From Agrostemma githago (Eukaryota; Streptophyta; Magnoliopsida; Caryophyllales; Caryophyllaceae), in assembly GCA_958450325.1 (NCBI GenBank), contig OY288242.1, forward strand, positions 71,773,562-71,837,561: a DNA stretch of 64,000 nucleotides. The letters run 5' to 3'. A program made the translations under genes and the position numbers. Below, one piece after another: positions 1 through 10,074 of the stretch (positions are counted from its first letter, which is position 1; each line of letters starts with the position of its first letter). Under the pieces are notes generated by a model. That model was not told where the DNA came from. It did no database searches and worked only from the letters and a program-made list of their open reading frames with translations.

Positions 1-65
1 TTGGGGATAGTTTAATTTGGGTAATCATTTGACGCAAAAGAAACCGTCGGAGACCCGGGTAAGGG

Positions 66-1132
66 TTATACGCCCTCGATGGGTTCTAGCTCAGAAAGGT
101 CGATTAATGTACGACCCTCGGGTAACCTATAGTTCGCATACTCCCAAATTTCCATTCCCTCTGATTGGTTTAGTCGGAATTCACCGGGACCTAAGGGTAG
201 GTGCCAATTGTGACAATTGTAAATATTGGTTCGGTTTCTGTTGGGGACTATTAAAGCGCGGTCATGGCAAATGGAAACGAGGCGATGATCGGGTACATTA
301 AATATCCAAGCTAGAAGATAGGCCTCGTCAAGCCAGACACGGTTGTTTAGTGGGATTAGGTGGTTGGTTTCATAACCCAAGTTTTTAGCAATTAAGGTCA
401 CAAGACCTCCACAGTCTACGAAGGGGCGTTGAGCAATAATAATTTGATGAAAATGCAACGCTACGACAAGTGGTAGATCAAGGGGGTTAGGATTACCAAG
501 CAAAGAGTCAGAAATCAATTGTAAGACGCACACGTTGAGGTTAAGAATATTATCGGTAGACGGTATCAAGCAATGAGAAAGTATCTCGGCAAAGTAACGA
601 ATAGTGGGGTTACGGATTTCAGCGGTAAAGTTTGAATTAGGTTCAAAATCTCGTTGACCACGTGCTATGCACCGCCAAAGGTCTCTTCTAGAAGCATTAA
701 CTTGTACATTACTCAAAGGTTCACTAATTCCGGTACCCGATGAGGGTAGACCTAAGGCTAGGCCGAATTCAGAAACAGTTAAACAATGAGTTCTACCGAA
801 CAATCTAAATTTAAACTCTCTTGGTGTGGTCGGGTTATCGATTGATAAGTCAAGTCTTTATTTGTGCAAGGCACGAAATTGATAAGTCCGCTTGTTCCGG
901 TCCTAGACGATAACTCTCTAATATCGTCCTCTATTCCTAGAATTTTCATTGTGAATGGACAAGGCCACCTTGTGCTCCAAAAGGTCTTTTCGGAGAAGGT
1001 TTGAGCCAAGGGTGTATTAGGACAAGGTGAGAGTCTAGGCTTCGAAGACTTACTAGAAGATGAACGTTTAGGAGGTTTAGAAGTCGAAGCCATACCTTGT
1101 TTTCGCGCGGCTCGTTGAGCTCTTGTCCCCAT
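66..1132 (-). pseudogene. ATHILA ORF1-family protein (post-pol ORF), frameshifted
   Basis: Two overlapping frames make up this gene. The first (1132 to about 800, 117 codons) starts with a basic, Ser/Lys-rich tail. The second (803 to 66, 245 codons) carries the motif FGRTHCLTVSEFGLALGL followed by alternating hydrophobic and charged stretches, typical of the ATHILA ORF-1 family (PF03078-like; function unknown, sometimes compared with env because of its position). The two frames overlap near 780-803, so one frameshift separates them. It lies about 870 bases after the integrase stop, which is the Athila layout. The call rests on recalled family motifs and gene order; a profile search would settle it. 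Confidence 0.7.
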
Positions 1133-1998
1133 AATAATAATAATTGCAAGAAAAATCCCGAAACTTTAGCTTCTCCTCTTCAAAAACCCAAGAATATAAT
1201 CACCAAGTGGAAATGAAATTGTGAATGGAGGTTTGAATGTGAATGGGTATGGAAAGTGGTTTAATGTGTTTATGATGGGTGAAAATGTGGAGTGAATTGT
1301 GAGGTAGAAAGGTGATATAAATAAGGGTGGTTGGGAGGGAAAGTGAAAGTTTTAAAGTTGGTGGTAAAAATTTGGTGTAAAATTTTTTGGAGGGAAAGTT
1401 ATTTGGTGGTAAATATGAAGGTGGGAATTGAAATTGTAGTGAGGAGGTATGTTATAGGTGAATTGGCCAAGCCCATGCCGCCGGGTGAAATTTCACCCGG
1501 TCAAGCACCACCGGGTGAAATTTCACCCGACGGAATTTTCATCGTGAAAATCGTTTTCTGCCTTTTTCCCACCGGGTGAAATTTCACCCGGTCAAAATCT
1601 CACCGGGTTAAATTTCGTCCGGTGGTATCTTCTTCGATTTTGGCAATTCTGGCAACTTTCCGTAGGGCGAAGTTTCGCCCAGTCAGGTCTCACCGAGCGA
1701 AATTTCGCCCGGCGGTCTTGTTTCTTCGTTTTTCCGCCTTGCCATTTCATGGCTCTTCCAAAAGTCACCTAAAGATTCAAATAATGACTCGACTCACGTT
1801 ACATAATCAATATCTACCACAAACATGCTTGTGGTCTTCAATTTAGCTCCATAACTTCTCCAAAAAGCGTGTTTTTCATCCAAATTAAGTGCTCCATGGC
1901 AAAATCCAAGTTCAATCATTCTTCTCAAGCTAACAAACTAACAACACAAAGAAATATAATACATATGTACAAGGTGGTTGTTGAGGATACCACCAAAC
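1133..1998. other. Non-coding spacer between integrase and ORF1
   Basis: No supported gene. The ORF1-proximal half is purine-rich on the plus strand. The integrase-proximal half holds the island of 20-bp palindromes listed separately. A TATAAATA-like string occurs near 1315 on the plus strand, but it faces away from both flanking ORFs. Confidence 0.6.
1481..1712. repeat. Island of palindromic 20-mers (CCGGGTGAAATTTCACCCGG family)
   Basis: At least six units occur, beginning near 1481, 1511, 1572, 1602, 1661 and 1692. The unit at 1481-1500 is a perfect 20-bp inverted repeat. The others vary at one to four places (GGGCGAA.TTTCGCCC forms) but keep the self-complementary shape. Units are separated by about 10-65 bases. 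A second island of the same motif lies at 9519-9766. Each unit could form a hairpin in RNA. Confidence 0.9.
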
Positions 1999-3323
1999 CT
2001 ACTTCAATTTCGAGAGGGGGTTAAACGTCGCACCCAATGGGAGCTCACCAAACTTTATGGTAGCGAAGGTCTCATGAACGTGACCGGGGTGATAAATCTT
2101 CAAACGTTGTCCATTAACCATAAATTTCCCGGTTTCCGGGCTTGATATTTTTATTGATCCATATGGTTGCACCTTGGTCACTTCGAATGGCCCCGACCAT
2201 TTTGATTTCAACTTACCGGGGAAAAGCTTAAAGCGAGAGTTGAAGAGTAATACCTTATCACCAACGGAGAAGTCCTTACGAAGTATTCGAGAATCGTGCC
2301 ATTGGCGAGTTCGTTCCTTGTAAATCTTCGAATTTTCGTAGGCTTCTAGTCTTAGTTCTTCCAATTCTTGTAGTTGGAGAAGGCGGTTATCTCCTACAAC
2401 ACTCTTATCGAAGTTTAGCTCTTTGATTGCCCATTCGGCCTTATGTTCTAGTTCCACCGGTAAATGACAAGCTTTACCATACATAAGACGATAAGGAGTG
2501 GTTCCAATCGGCGCTTTGTAAGCCGTCCTTAATGCCCAAAGGGCGTCATTTAACTTCAATGACCAATCCTTTCGGTGTGTATTTACAACTTTCTCTAAAA
2601 TTCCCTTGATTTGACGGTTGGAGATCTCGGCTTGCCCATTTGATTGAGGGTGGTAGGCTAGGGACATCTTGTGAGTGATACCATATTTCCTAAGAAGGTG
2701 TTCAAAGGTATCTTTCCTAAAATGAGAGCCTCCATCACTAATTATGGCTCTAGGCATACCGAATCTTGGGAAAATTACATTCTTGAAAAGCTTGATTACA
2801 ACCTTGGAGTCATTGGTGGGGGAGGCTACGACCTCGATCCATTTTGAGACATAATCAACCGCTACTAAGATATACTTGTTACCAAAAGAGGATGTGAACG
2901 GACCCATGAAATCAATGCCCCAAACATCAAACAATTCAATCTCTAAGATGGGTTGAAGGGGCATCTCATTTCTTCTCGTAATATTCCCACTTCTTTGACA
3001 AGCATCGCATGCGAGAATGAAAGCTCGAATGTCCTTAAACATGGAAGGACACCAAAACCCGCTTTGGAGAACCTTGGCAATTGTCTTTTGGTTGGCCAAT
3101 TGTCCACCATAAGATGTCGAGTGAAGGTGCTTCACAATATTATAACCTTCATCCGCCGTGACACATCGTCGGTAAATTCCATCTACACAACGGCGGAATA
3201 AATATGGTTCGTCCCAATAATAGCGTCGGGCTTCATAACGTAGTTTCTTCCTCTCTTGCTTGGAATAATCGTCCGGAATAAAATGAGATACTAGAAAATT
3301 GACGATATGGCCATCAAGGCCTA
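1999..3323 (-). CDS. Athila-type retrotransposon integrase
   Basis: The integrase inserts element cDNA into the host genome. An open frame runs from about 3323 to the stop at 1999 (first Met near 3135). In order it shows an N-terminal zinc-binding region (KHLHS and CDACQR give the His and Cys pairs), the catalytic core with the first Asp in GIDFMGPF, the second in ISDGGSHF and the Glu in NGQAEISNRQ, then a C-terminal DNA-binding region ending in LPLGATFNPLSKL. All three catalytic acidic residues are present. It sits in a different frame from the upstream RNase H by a 1-nt shift at about 3320, so it is probably not made as part of one polyprotein here. Confidence 0.9.
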
Positions 3324-4029
3324 ATCTCTCATAGCTTCATTGATGGGGATACCATCTTCTTCATTGCTCTCTTTACTAACCGTTAGCCTGCTAAGATGAT
3401 CCGCTACCAAGTTCTCCGATCCGGCTTTGTCTTTAATCTCAATATCGAATTGTTGTAAAAGGAGGACCCACCGAAAGAGTGGGGACTTGGTCTCCTTTTT
3501 GGACATGATGTAACGAATTGCCGCATGATCGGTGTGAATAATGACTTTAGAACCGGTAACATAATTTCGGAATTTCCCCATGGCATAGACAACGACAAGC
3601 ATCTCTTTCTCGGTTGTTGTATACCTCGATTGGACTTCATCTAATGTCTTGCTTGTGTAGTATATCACATGTAGCTTCTTGTCAACCCGTTGTCCTAGAA
3701 CGGCACCAACGGCAAAATCGGAAGCATCACACATGATCTCAAATGGAAGATTCCAATCGGGAGCTTTGATAATCGGAGTGGTAGTGAGAGCGGTCTTTAT
3801 CCTGCAAAAGGCCTCAAGACACGAGTCATCGAAAACAAAAGTTGCATCTTTCATAAACAAAGAAGTCTTTAATGAATCGTCTATAAAAATCGGCGTGACC
3901 TAGAAAACTCCTCACCCCTTTGACATTTGTAGGTGGTGGCAAGTTTTCGATCACGGAGACTTTCGCCTTATCAACTTCGACTCCTCTATTAGAAACAATA
4001 TGACCTAGGACAATACCTTGTTCAACCAT
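3321..4029 (-). pseudogene. Athila pol: RT thumb and RNase H, broken
   Basis: From 4029 the frame gives the RT thumb (GHIVSNRGVEVDKAKV, RSFLGHADFYRRFIKDF). The RNase H frame begins near 3860 with MKDATFVFDDSCLEAF and shows the catalytic Asp of MCDASDFAVGAVL, the Glu of TTEKEMLVVVYA, and the Asp residues of IHTDHAAIRY and NLVADHLSRL. Related elements usually have about ten residues between FIKDF and MKDATF that are missing here, so a small deletion plus a frame change near 3830-3860 is inferred. The frame ends at 3321 and integrase continues one base out of phase. Confidence 0.85.
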
Positions 4030-4693
4030 AAAATGACACTTTTCCCAATTTAAAAAAATCTATACTCTTCACATCGAGCTAGCAGTTGATCAAGATTTTC
4101 AAGACAAGAATCAAAAGATGTATCATGGACACTAAAATCATCCATAAAAACTTCCATAGATTTTTCAATAAAATCGGAGAAAATAGCCATCATACATCTT
4201 TGAAACGTTCCCGGCGCATTGCATAGTCCAAATGGCATCCTTCTATAAGCGTAGGTGCCATAGGGACATGTAAAAGTGGTTTTCTCTTGGTCATCGGGAT
4301 GAATGGGAATTTGAAGAAATCCGGAATGACCATCAAGGAAACAAAAATAAGAATGATGCGCCAATCTTTCAAGCATTTGATCAATAAAGGGAAGAGGGAA
4401 ATGGTCTTTTATGGTGGCCGTGTTCAATTTTTGATAGTCTATTCACATACGCCAACCGGTAATAGTCCTTGTAAAAATTGACTCACCCTTTTCTCCTTTA
4501 ACTACCGTCATTCCTCCTTTTTTCGGCACAACTTGTACGGGGCTGACCCATTTACTTCCGGTTATTGGGTATATAATGTTAGCCTCATACAACTTGAGGA
4601 CTTCCTTCATGACAACCTCTTTCATGGTGGGGTTCAACCTACGTTGACCCTCAACCGAAGGACGGTGGTCATCATCAAGGATAATTCTATGCA
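4030..4693 (-). pseudogene. Athila reverse transcriptase fragment
   Basis: RT copies element RNA into cDNA. Coding resemblance begins at about 4693 (HRIILDDDHRPSVEGQRRLN), then NPTMKEVVMKEVLKL, a stop at about 4443 just before IDYQKLNTATIKDHF, and a second open stretch from 4427 to 4050 with DGHSGFLQIPI, MPFGLCNAPGTFQRCM and the catalytic box VFMDDFSV. After EEYRFF the frame shifts again near 4040. Protease and the RT N-terminus are absent, because the sequence right of 4693 belongs to a different gene. Confidence 0.88.
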
Positions 4694-4745
4694 GAGGCGC
4701 AGAAGGGTAAGGACAGGACCCCTCGGAAGACGACTGCCTTGCATG

Positions 4746-6053
4746 TTACGCAGTGGGGACACCCTGATCAGCATCAGGAGTCTCCTCAGGCGTTCCATCA
4801 GCTCGGGCCTCATTCTTGGCAGCGTAGAGGGCCTGAAAAGCATCCTTGTTGAAGTCGGGAAGCATCTCCCTAATAACCTCCATAACAAAATTCATGGAGG
4901 AAGTGGCCCCAGCGTTAAAATGCTCTGCCACCGCAGAGTTGGCCTCCTTCATCAGGTCTTCCTTCTCTTTGCACCATTCCTCACCCTTCGCCTTCAAATC
5001 ATCTTGCGCCCTCTGAAGGTCTGAACCAGCCTTGGTTAGACGATCCTCCAACTCAGTCGCTTTTCTCTTGAAATGCTCCAGGTCGACAATCGTCTTTTTT
5101 GCCCGCTCCAGCTCAGCTGCCGCCTTTTTAGCTTGCTCCAGCTCCACTGCCAAGTTAGCTGCTTCCCTCACAGCTCTCTCACCCTGGGCCTTCCAGCGGA
5201 CTGCTTCGTCCTTGGCCTCTCCCAGCTCGTCCTCATACTTAGCCAGCTGATCCCTCAAACTGGCAATCAGGGTGACATCCCTCTCAACCACTGCCAGGCG
5301 TTCAGGGAGAGGAAACCCAAGAGTAACATTTAACTCCTCGTCGCTTAAGCGGCTTAGAGCCTCCAGCTCCGAAGAGGCCTGGAACACCCTGGAGCAACGC
5401 TGAATAAACTGGATCGCCTGGCTAGTAGAGTAGGTCAGGGACTTGGTGAAATGATCCGCTAGCGAAGCAATAGAGTCAGAGAGCAGGGCAGAAGCATCGA
5501 TACTCTCGCCAGCAGTGAAGTGGAACTCTGCAATTTCCTCATAAAACAGAGTGCCTGGAACATCGCGAGCAAGTCGCTTGGTCTTAGGCGTGCTAGCGTA
5601 GGCCTCCAGGTCCACCATCGGGACATCATCCATCGCTTCCTTGTCCTTTCTCTTTCTACCAACCAGGGGGCGGCTTTCCCCAGTGTCCTCAGAGTCTGAA
5701 GGCTGAGTCCCAGCAGGAGAGCCTCCATGTCTGCTAGCAGGGGAGGGGGTAGCCTCTGAGGCAGCCTCCCCTTCTGCATCCCTGGTGGCAGAGGCCAGAG
5801 CTGCAGGCTTTACAGGAGTTGGCTTTGGGGGAAGAGGAGGAAACTTAACTCTGTTGATTGATAAACTCTTCACAAACTTCATCAGGCTTTGCTTCTTAAA
5901 GTCAGAAGGAAGGGGGGGATGTTTGACGAAGGCCGAGAAATCCTCTTTCAGACCAAGAGCCTTCAACATTGATAAAGGGAGAATGCCACCTTTCGGTTTC
6001 TTCACTCAACCCACCTAAAAACCCGCTTTCGCGGCGAAGAAGGGTAAGTCTCT
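4746..6053 (-). pseudogene. C-terminal half of a PF04195-type (gypsy-type transposon domain) protein, coiled coil
   Basis: An open frame of about 419 codons (6005 to 4746) starts at KKPKGGILPLSMLK. It continues through a Pro/Ala/Ser-rich linker, an acidic-basic stretch ending in VGRKRKDKE (possible nuclear signal), and a region TLFYEEIAEFHFTAGESID. From about residue 245 to 365 there is a long heptad-rich coiled coil with many Glu, Lys and Ala (ELEQAKKAAAELERAKKTI). It ends in DADQGVPTA. This matches the C-terminal part of plant proteins with the 'putative gypsy type transposon' domain, whose N-terminal part lies at 10075-11024; a probable solo LTR separates the halves. Function is unknown. 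In-frame stops just upstream of the first KKPK codon show that it is not an independent gene. Confidence 0.7.
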
Positions 6054-6812
6054 TGTTATGGTAATTTCTACCCCGAGTTTCCCCATATTGATAGAAATGA
6101 GTCAAGGTCGGTCTAGTTGGCCGGACTAAAACAACAATGACACAACAACCACAAACAAGGTAAACCAACATGCAAGCAACCCACCAATACCCCTAAATTC
6201 AAATAATCCAAGTCTTCATCCCTAAACCCCCCAACAAGAAATTTACTCACTAATCATAATGAAAGAAAACAAAACATTAACTATGGAGAAACTATTTAAA
6301 GCATGCATATTAACTAGATCTAAGGAAACTAACAACAATATGATGAGAAAACTACAATCTAACAATTACCCACTAAACTATGAAACTATCAAATTAATCT
6401 AGCGAATAATCTAGAATAACATGAACAAGATCTAGAGAAACTAACTACACTAAGATGATCTAAGCTAGATAATAATGAGAAAACTAAATTAAAACTAAAC
6501 TAGAGATAAGAGAGTGGAAAGAAATGTATCAATTATGACGATCTACAAGAAATAAGAAGTTTGCATGAATAAAGGTTGAAGCTTTGATGGAGATAGTGAA
6601 GAACTTGTCACTAATTCTTCAATAAACCCATAAATCTTCAATAAAGCTTGAATAATCTTCTTACAAACCAGTTACAAAAAATCTTCTCTCTAGGGCAGGC
6701 GATTTTCTGGCGATCTTGGCCGTCTCTAGATTTTTTCCGGCGCTGTTCTGGCGCTTTTGCCGGCGTTCTCTGCGTCTGATCTCGTCAGGGCTTTCAACGT
6801 TGGATTGGAGTG

Positions 6813-7628
6813 ATGAGGAAAAAAGGTCAGCCTGTTCGGAAGGGCCCTAAGCCTCATACACGTAAGACTGCAAGAGAGGAAACCGCACGTGAAACGTTCG
6901 AGAAACAGAATGCGCAGGATTCTGAAGAGGAATCTTGCGTGAATAAGACAATGGAGGATATACCAGGACTGAATTTAGACTCAGACTTCGAGGAGGAAAA
7001 TGGGTATGAGAATGTTTCGGAATTTGTGCCTGAAACAAATACCAACCCGGAACCTCAACCGATTGATAGCATTGGCTGGAAGCAACGAGAAGGGAAAAAA
7101 ATTGTTGATGTCGAAGAAGAAGAGGAAGTGCTGAAATTCTCAGAAGAGGATGTCGAGGATAAAGTTGAATACTGGAGCAATGCAGTATACTGCTTTATCA
7201 TGGGAGCCAATCCTCCTTGGGAGGTCGTTGAAGGCTTCGTGAAGCGTATTTGGAAGGAACATGCTATAGATAAAATTTCATTCCTCCCAAATGGAATTTT
7301 TCTAGTTCGTTTCAAGGACAAAGAGGCTAAGGTAAAAATTCTCGACCACGGTCTTTTTATGTTTGACAATAAACCCCTTATTGTGAAAGAGTGGACACCG
7401 GAAGCAAAGCTAGATAAGGAGGATGTTAAGGAAGTGCCTATTTGGATTCAGTTACATGATTTGCCTCTGAAATTCTGGGGTCGTTGCCTACCTAGGATAG
7501 CCGGTCTTGTCGGTCCGTATGTTAAGTCTGACTTAGCAACGGAGGAGAGAACTAGGTTGGGCTATGCCCGGGTTTTGTTCTCGACCAAATGTTGCGTGCC
7601 CTTGAGTTTCCAGACCGTTTTCGCTTGA
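6813..7628 (+). pseudogene. LINE ORF1, DUF4283-type nucleic-acid binding protein, truncated
   Basis: The ATG at 6813 opens a frame with a basic N-terminus, an acidic middle and then a DUF4283-like domain (about residues 120-250: YCFIMGANPPWEVVEGFVKR, FKDKEAKVKILDHGLFMF, EVPIWIQLHDLPLKFWGR). This family is the ORF1 product of plant L1 elements and binds element RNA. Coding resemblance ends at LGYARV near 7570, where it runs into RT sequence in another frame. The zinc knuckle normally following DUF4283 is therefore gone. An annotated stop occurs at 7628 in the wrong frame. Confidence 0.85.
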
Positions 7629-9151
7629 TGATTATGGAATGTGTTGAGACTGTTTCGTATTCCTTAAGTGTTAATGGTGATAATTTTGGCTTCTTTCGGG
7701 GGAAAAGGGGGTTGAGGCAAGGAGATCCTATGTCACCGCTGCTATTTACTATCTGTATGGAGTATTTTACCCGGATTATGGATTATGTGGCGGTGGAGAA
7801 GAAGTTTAAGTTCCATCCTAAATGTGGTGGTTTGAAGCTCAGTCATCTACTTTTTGCTGACGACCTTCTCCTCTTTTGTAAAGGGGATTCGGAGTCGATG
7901 GAGGTATTATGGAGAGCTTTTGCTACTTTCAGCAAGGCCTCAGGCTTGTGTATTAGTGTGGGTAAATCCCATGCTTATTTTGCAGGTATGGATGAGGACA
8001 GAAAAGCTGCAATTTTACAGTTCTCTGGGTGTGTGGAAGGATCTATGCCTTTCTGGTATTTGGGGTTTCCTATTCAGAGTACTAAATTAGGTAAGACTGA
8101 TTGTGGGAAGCTGCTTGCTCGGATCACAGCGAGAATCTCAGGTATTGGAGCCCGTAAGCTGTCTTATGCGGGTAGATTGACCTTAGTTCAGTCTGTGTTA
8201 TCTCAATTACACAACTACTGGGCTATGGTCTTTATTATTCCAAAATATGTCATGGGTCGAATTGGGTCCATTTGCCGAAATTTCCTTTGAGAAGGAGGGG
8301 TGGAGGGATCGAATCGAGCACTTGTGAGTTGGGAAAAATTATGTTGTCCCAAGACTGAGGGAGGGTTGGGTTTGAGAGATTTGGTCATTTGGAATGAAGT
8401 TGCAGTAGCTAAACTTGCCTCTTGGGTTTTTGAGCAGCCGGACAGATTATGGGTCCGGTGGGTGAATAGTGTGTACCTGAAGGGTGTCTCGTGGCGGGAC
8501 TTTCAACCTCATGCTGATGTTACATGGGCTTGGAGGAAGATATGTCAGGCTAAGGAGAGGATAAAGCATATGTATGTGAATGGGAAGTGGCATAATTCGG
8601 ATACTAGCTACTCGATAGCTAAGGCGTATGATGAATTACGTAGTCACAACGGAAAGGTGTTATGGTGGAGGTTAGTTTGGAGTAAATGGAGTGACCCGAA
8701 ACATAGTTTCATTTCTTGGCTGGTGTATCGGGGTGCTTTGAATACGAGACTTAAGCTGGCGCGGTGGGGAGTTGCGGACTCGGACCGCTGTGTTTTGTGC
8801 GAGGAGCAACCGGAGAGCATAAGTCATTTGTTTTTTGGTTGCGATTGGAGCACTAGAGTGATGGACATCTTAGGTAATTGGGTGTCAAGGAGAATTCCGG
8901 GGAATGGAGGGTTGATATGGGCGAGACATGCTAGAGGATCGAGGCTTCAATGTAATATAATCCGAGCTATGATTAATGCGGCAATTTATTATATATGGAG
9001 GCAACAGAACATTTGTCGGTTAGAAGGGATGGTGCCTTTGCCACGAGTCACAGCAAATTTGATAAAGAAGGATGTCACCAATAGAGTAATGTGTAAAATA
9101 AATTATCCTATCACACCCAAAGACGCTAGATGGTTGCATACTTTGATGTAA
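7589..9151 (+). pseudogene. LINE reverse transcriptase C-terminal half with zf-RVT domain
   Basis: The frame begins inside RT (QMLRALEFPDRFRLMIMECV), then KRGLRQGDPMSPLLF and the catalytic box HLLFADDLLLF, followed by the thumb. A single in-frame TGA at 8288-8290 follows CRNFL, where related elements have Trp. The same frame continues from 8300 as EGSNRALVSWEKLCCPKTEG, and through the zf-RVT domain (FISWLVYRGALNTRLKLARW, CVLCEEQPESISHLFFGC). It ends at 9151. Endonuclease and the first RT motifs are absent, so this copy cannot encode active machinery. Confidence 0.92.
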
Positions 9152-9518
9152 TCATTTGGGGTTTTTTGTAATTGGTTACACATTCTTTTTATTTATATAT
9201 ACTTACCATTCATCAAAAAAAAAATCTTCTTACAAACCTATAATCTAGAGAATTGATGATGTAAACTAAGTAGATCTACTACTAATTACTATGTAAACTA
9301 CTAGATTTTTAGAGAATTACTACTAGATTACTACTAGATTGTTCTACTAATGGATGGTGGAATGTGATGGATGCTACACTAATGGAGGCCTACTACTACT
9401 TACTTAGGCAACAACTTAGGGTTACATATATATAGTAATCCTCTTAATGGGTATTTAACCTAAAGCCCAAATCCAACTCTTGCTTCATTAGTGAGACAAT
9501 CTTCCTCAACATCTTCAT

Positions 9519-9766
9519 AGGGTGAAATTTTGCCCTGCGGTCTTGACAATAATCCCCACCGGGTGAAATTTCACCCGGTCAGAAATTCTTCCTTTTTTCG
9601 CATTTTTGGCACTTCTTCCCATCGGGCGAAATTTCACCCGGTGGGCGAAATTTTGCCCGGTCGTTTCTCCTGGTGGAGAGTCTCGGGAAAATCTTCGGGG
9701 AGGCGTTTTTACCGTCGAGTGAAGTTTCGCCCGGTGGTGTCTCACCGGGTGAAATTTCGCCCGGTC
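9519..9766. repeat. Second island of CCGGGTGAAATTTCACCCGG-type palindromes
   Basis: Six units begin near 9519, 9558, 9622, 9642, 9713 and 9744. All are variants of the 20-bp self-complementary motif found at 1481-1712; the unit near 9558 is essentially perfect. They lie within the probable solo LTR, about 300 bases inside its right end. Sharing of this island links the LTR to the Athila element, although sequences flanking the two islands do not obviously align. Confidence 0.9.
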
Positions 9767-10074
9767 ATTTTGCTAGCCTCTTTTCTTGTCTCGTTCTTCG
9801 TTAATTGATTAGATGGCTTTAAACTTTAAGTTGTGTGCTTTACTCTTAGGACGATATTCCCTTCTCTTGTGCTCGTGGAAGCTCGATCGTGATTTCAGTG
9901 CAAAATCCTATCAAAATCGATAGAAAACTACCAAAAACACGTAAAACGCACAAAAGAGACGCTAATGCGAGAAGTACACAAAATATGGCGATAATCGCAC
10001 TCTAAACTCGCAAAACAAGGGAAAAACGGGTCTAAATGAGGGGGAAAACGGTCTAAATTTACCACACAACAGGG

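Larger units (their letters stand above)
66..4693 (-). mobile_element. Athila-type Ty3/gypsy retrotransposon, 5'-truncated and decayed
   Basis: Read on the minus strand, the order is reverse transcriptase, RNase H, integrase, a spacer, then an ORF of the ATHILA ORF1 type. That extra ORF between pol and the 3' LTR is characteristic of the Athila lineage. The 3' LTR would lie left of position 1 and is not in the window. Gag, protease and the start of RT are missing: RT-like coding stops abruptly at about 4693, against the 3' end of an unrelated PF04195-type ORF. Several frameshifts, stops and a small deletion show the copy is dead. Confidence 0.85.
6670..9222 (+). mobile_element. L1-type LINE, internally deleted, with 16-bp target duplication
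   Basis: The element is bounded by a perfect duplication AATCTTCTTACAAACC at 6654-6669 and 9223-9238. It ends in an A-run, as expected for target-primed reverse transcription. It retains a GC-rich 5' leader and the start of ORF1, yet is only about 2.55 kb, because the endonuclease and the N-terminal part of RT are missing from the middle. The 3' part runs through RT and the zinc-knuckle RVT domain to about 9151, followed by a short 3' UTR. Confidence 0.93.
6054..10071 (-). mobile_element. Probable solo LTR interrupting the PF04195-type gene (split by a LINE)
   Basis: Apart from the LINE at 6670-9222, this is about 1.5 kb of non-coding sequence lying exactly between the two halves of one gene. 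The ends are inverted: the plus strand begins TGTTATGGTAATTT, and the reverse complement of the right end is TGTTGTGTGGTAAATTT, giving TG...CA termini. It carries the same palindrome island as the Athila spacer, so it may be an Athila-family LTR. No matching 5-bp target duplication is visible (TCTCT left, GGGAG right), so formation by recombination between different copies, or a shifted end, cannot be excluded. Confidence 0.55.

Noticed and set aside
1331..1846. Plus-strand ORFs with repeated PGEISPG-like peptides
   Set aside because: The peptides are translations of the palindrome island; no start context or family supports a protein.
6054..10071. Interpretation of this block as an intron of the PF04195-type gene
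   Set aside because: The ends lack splice signals and are inverted TG...CA termini; the block carries LTR-like palindromes, so a solo LTR is preferred, though no target duplication was found.
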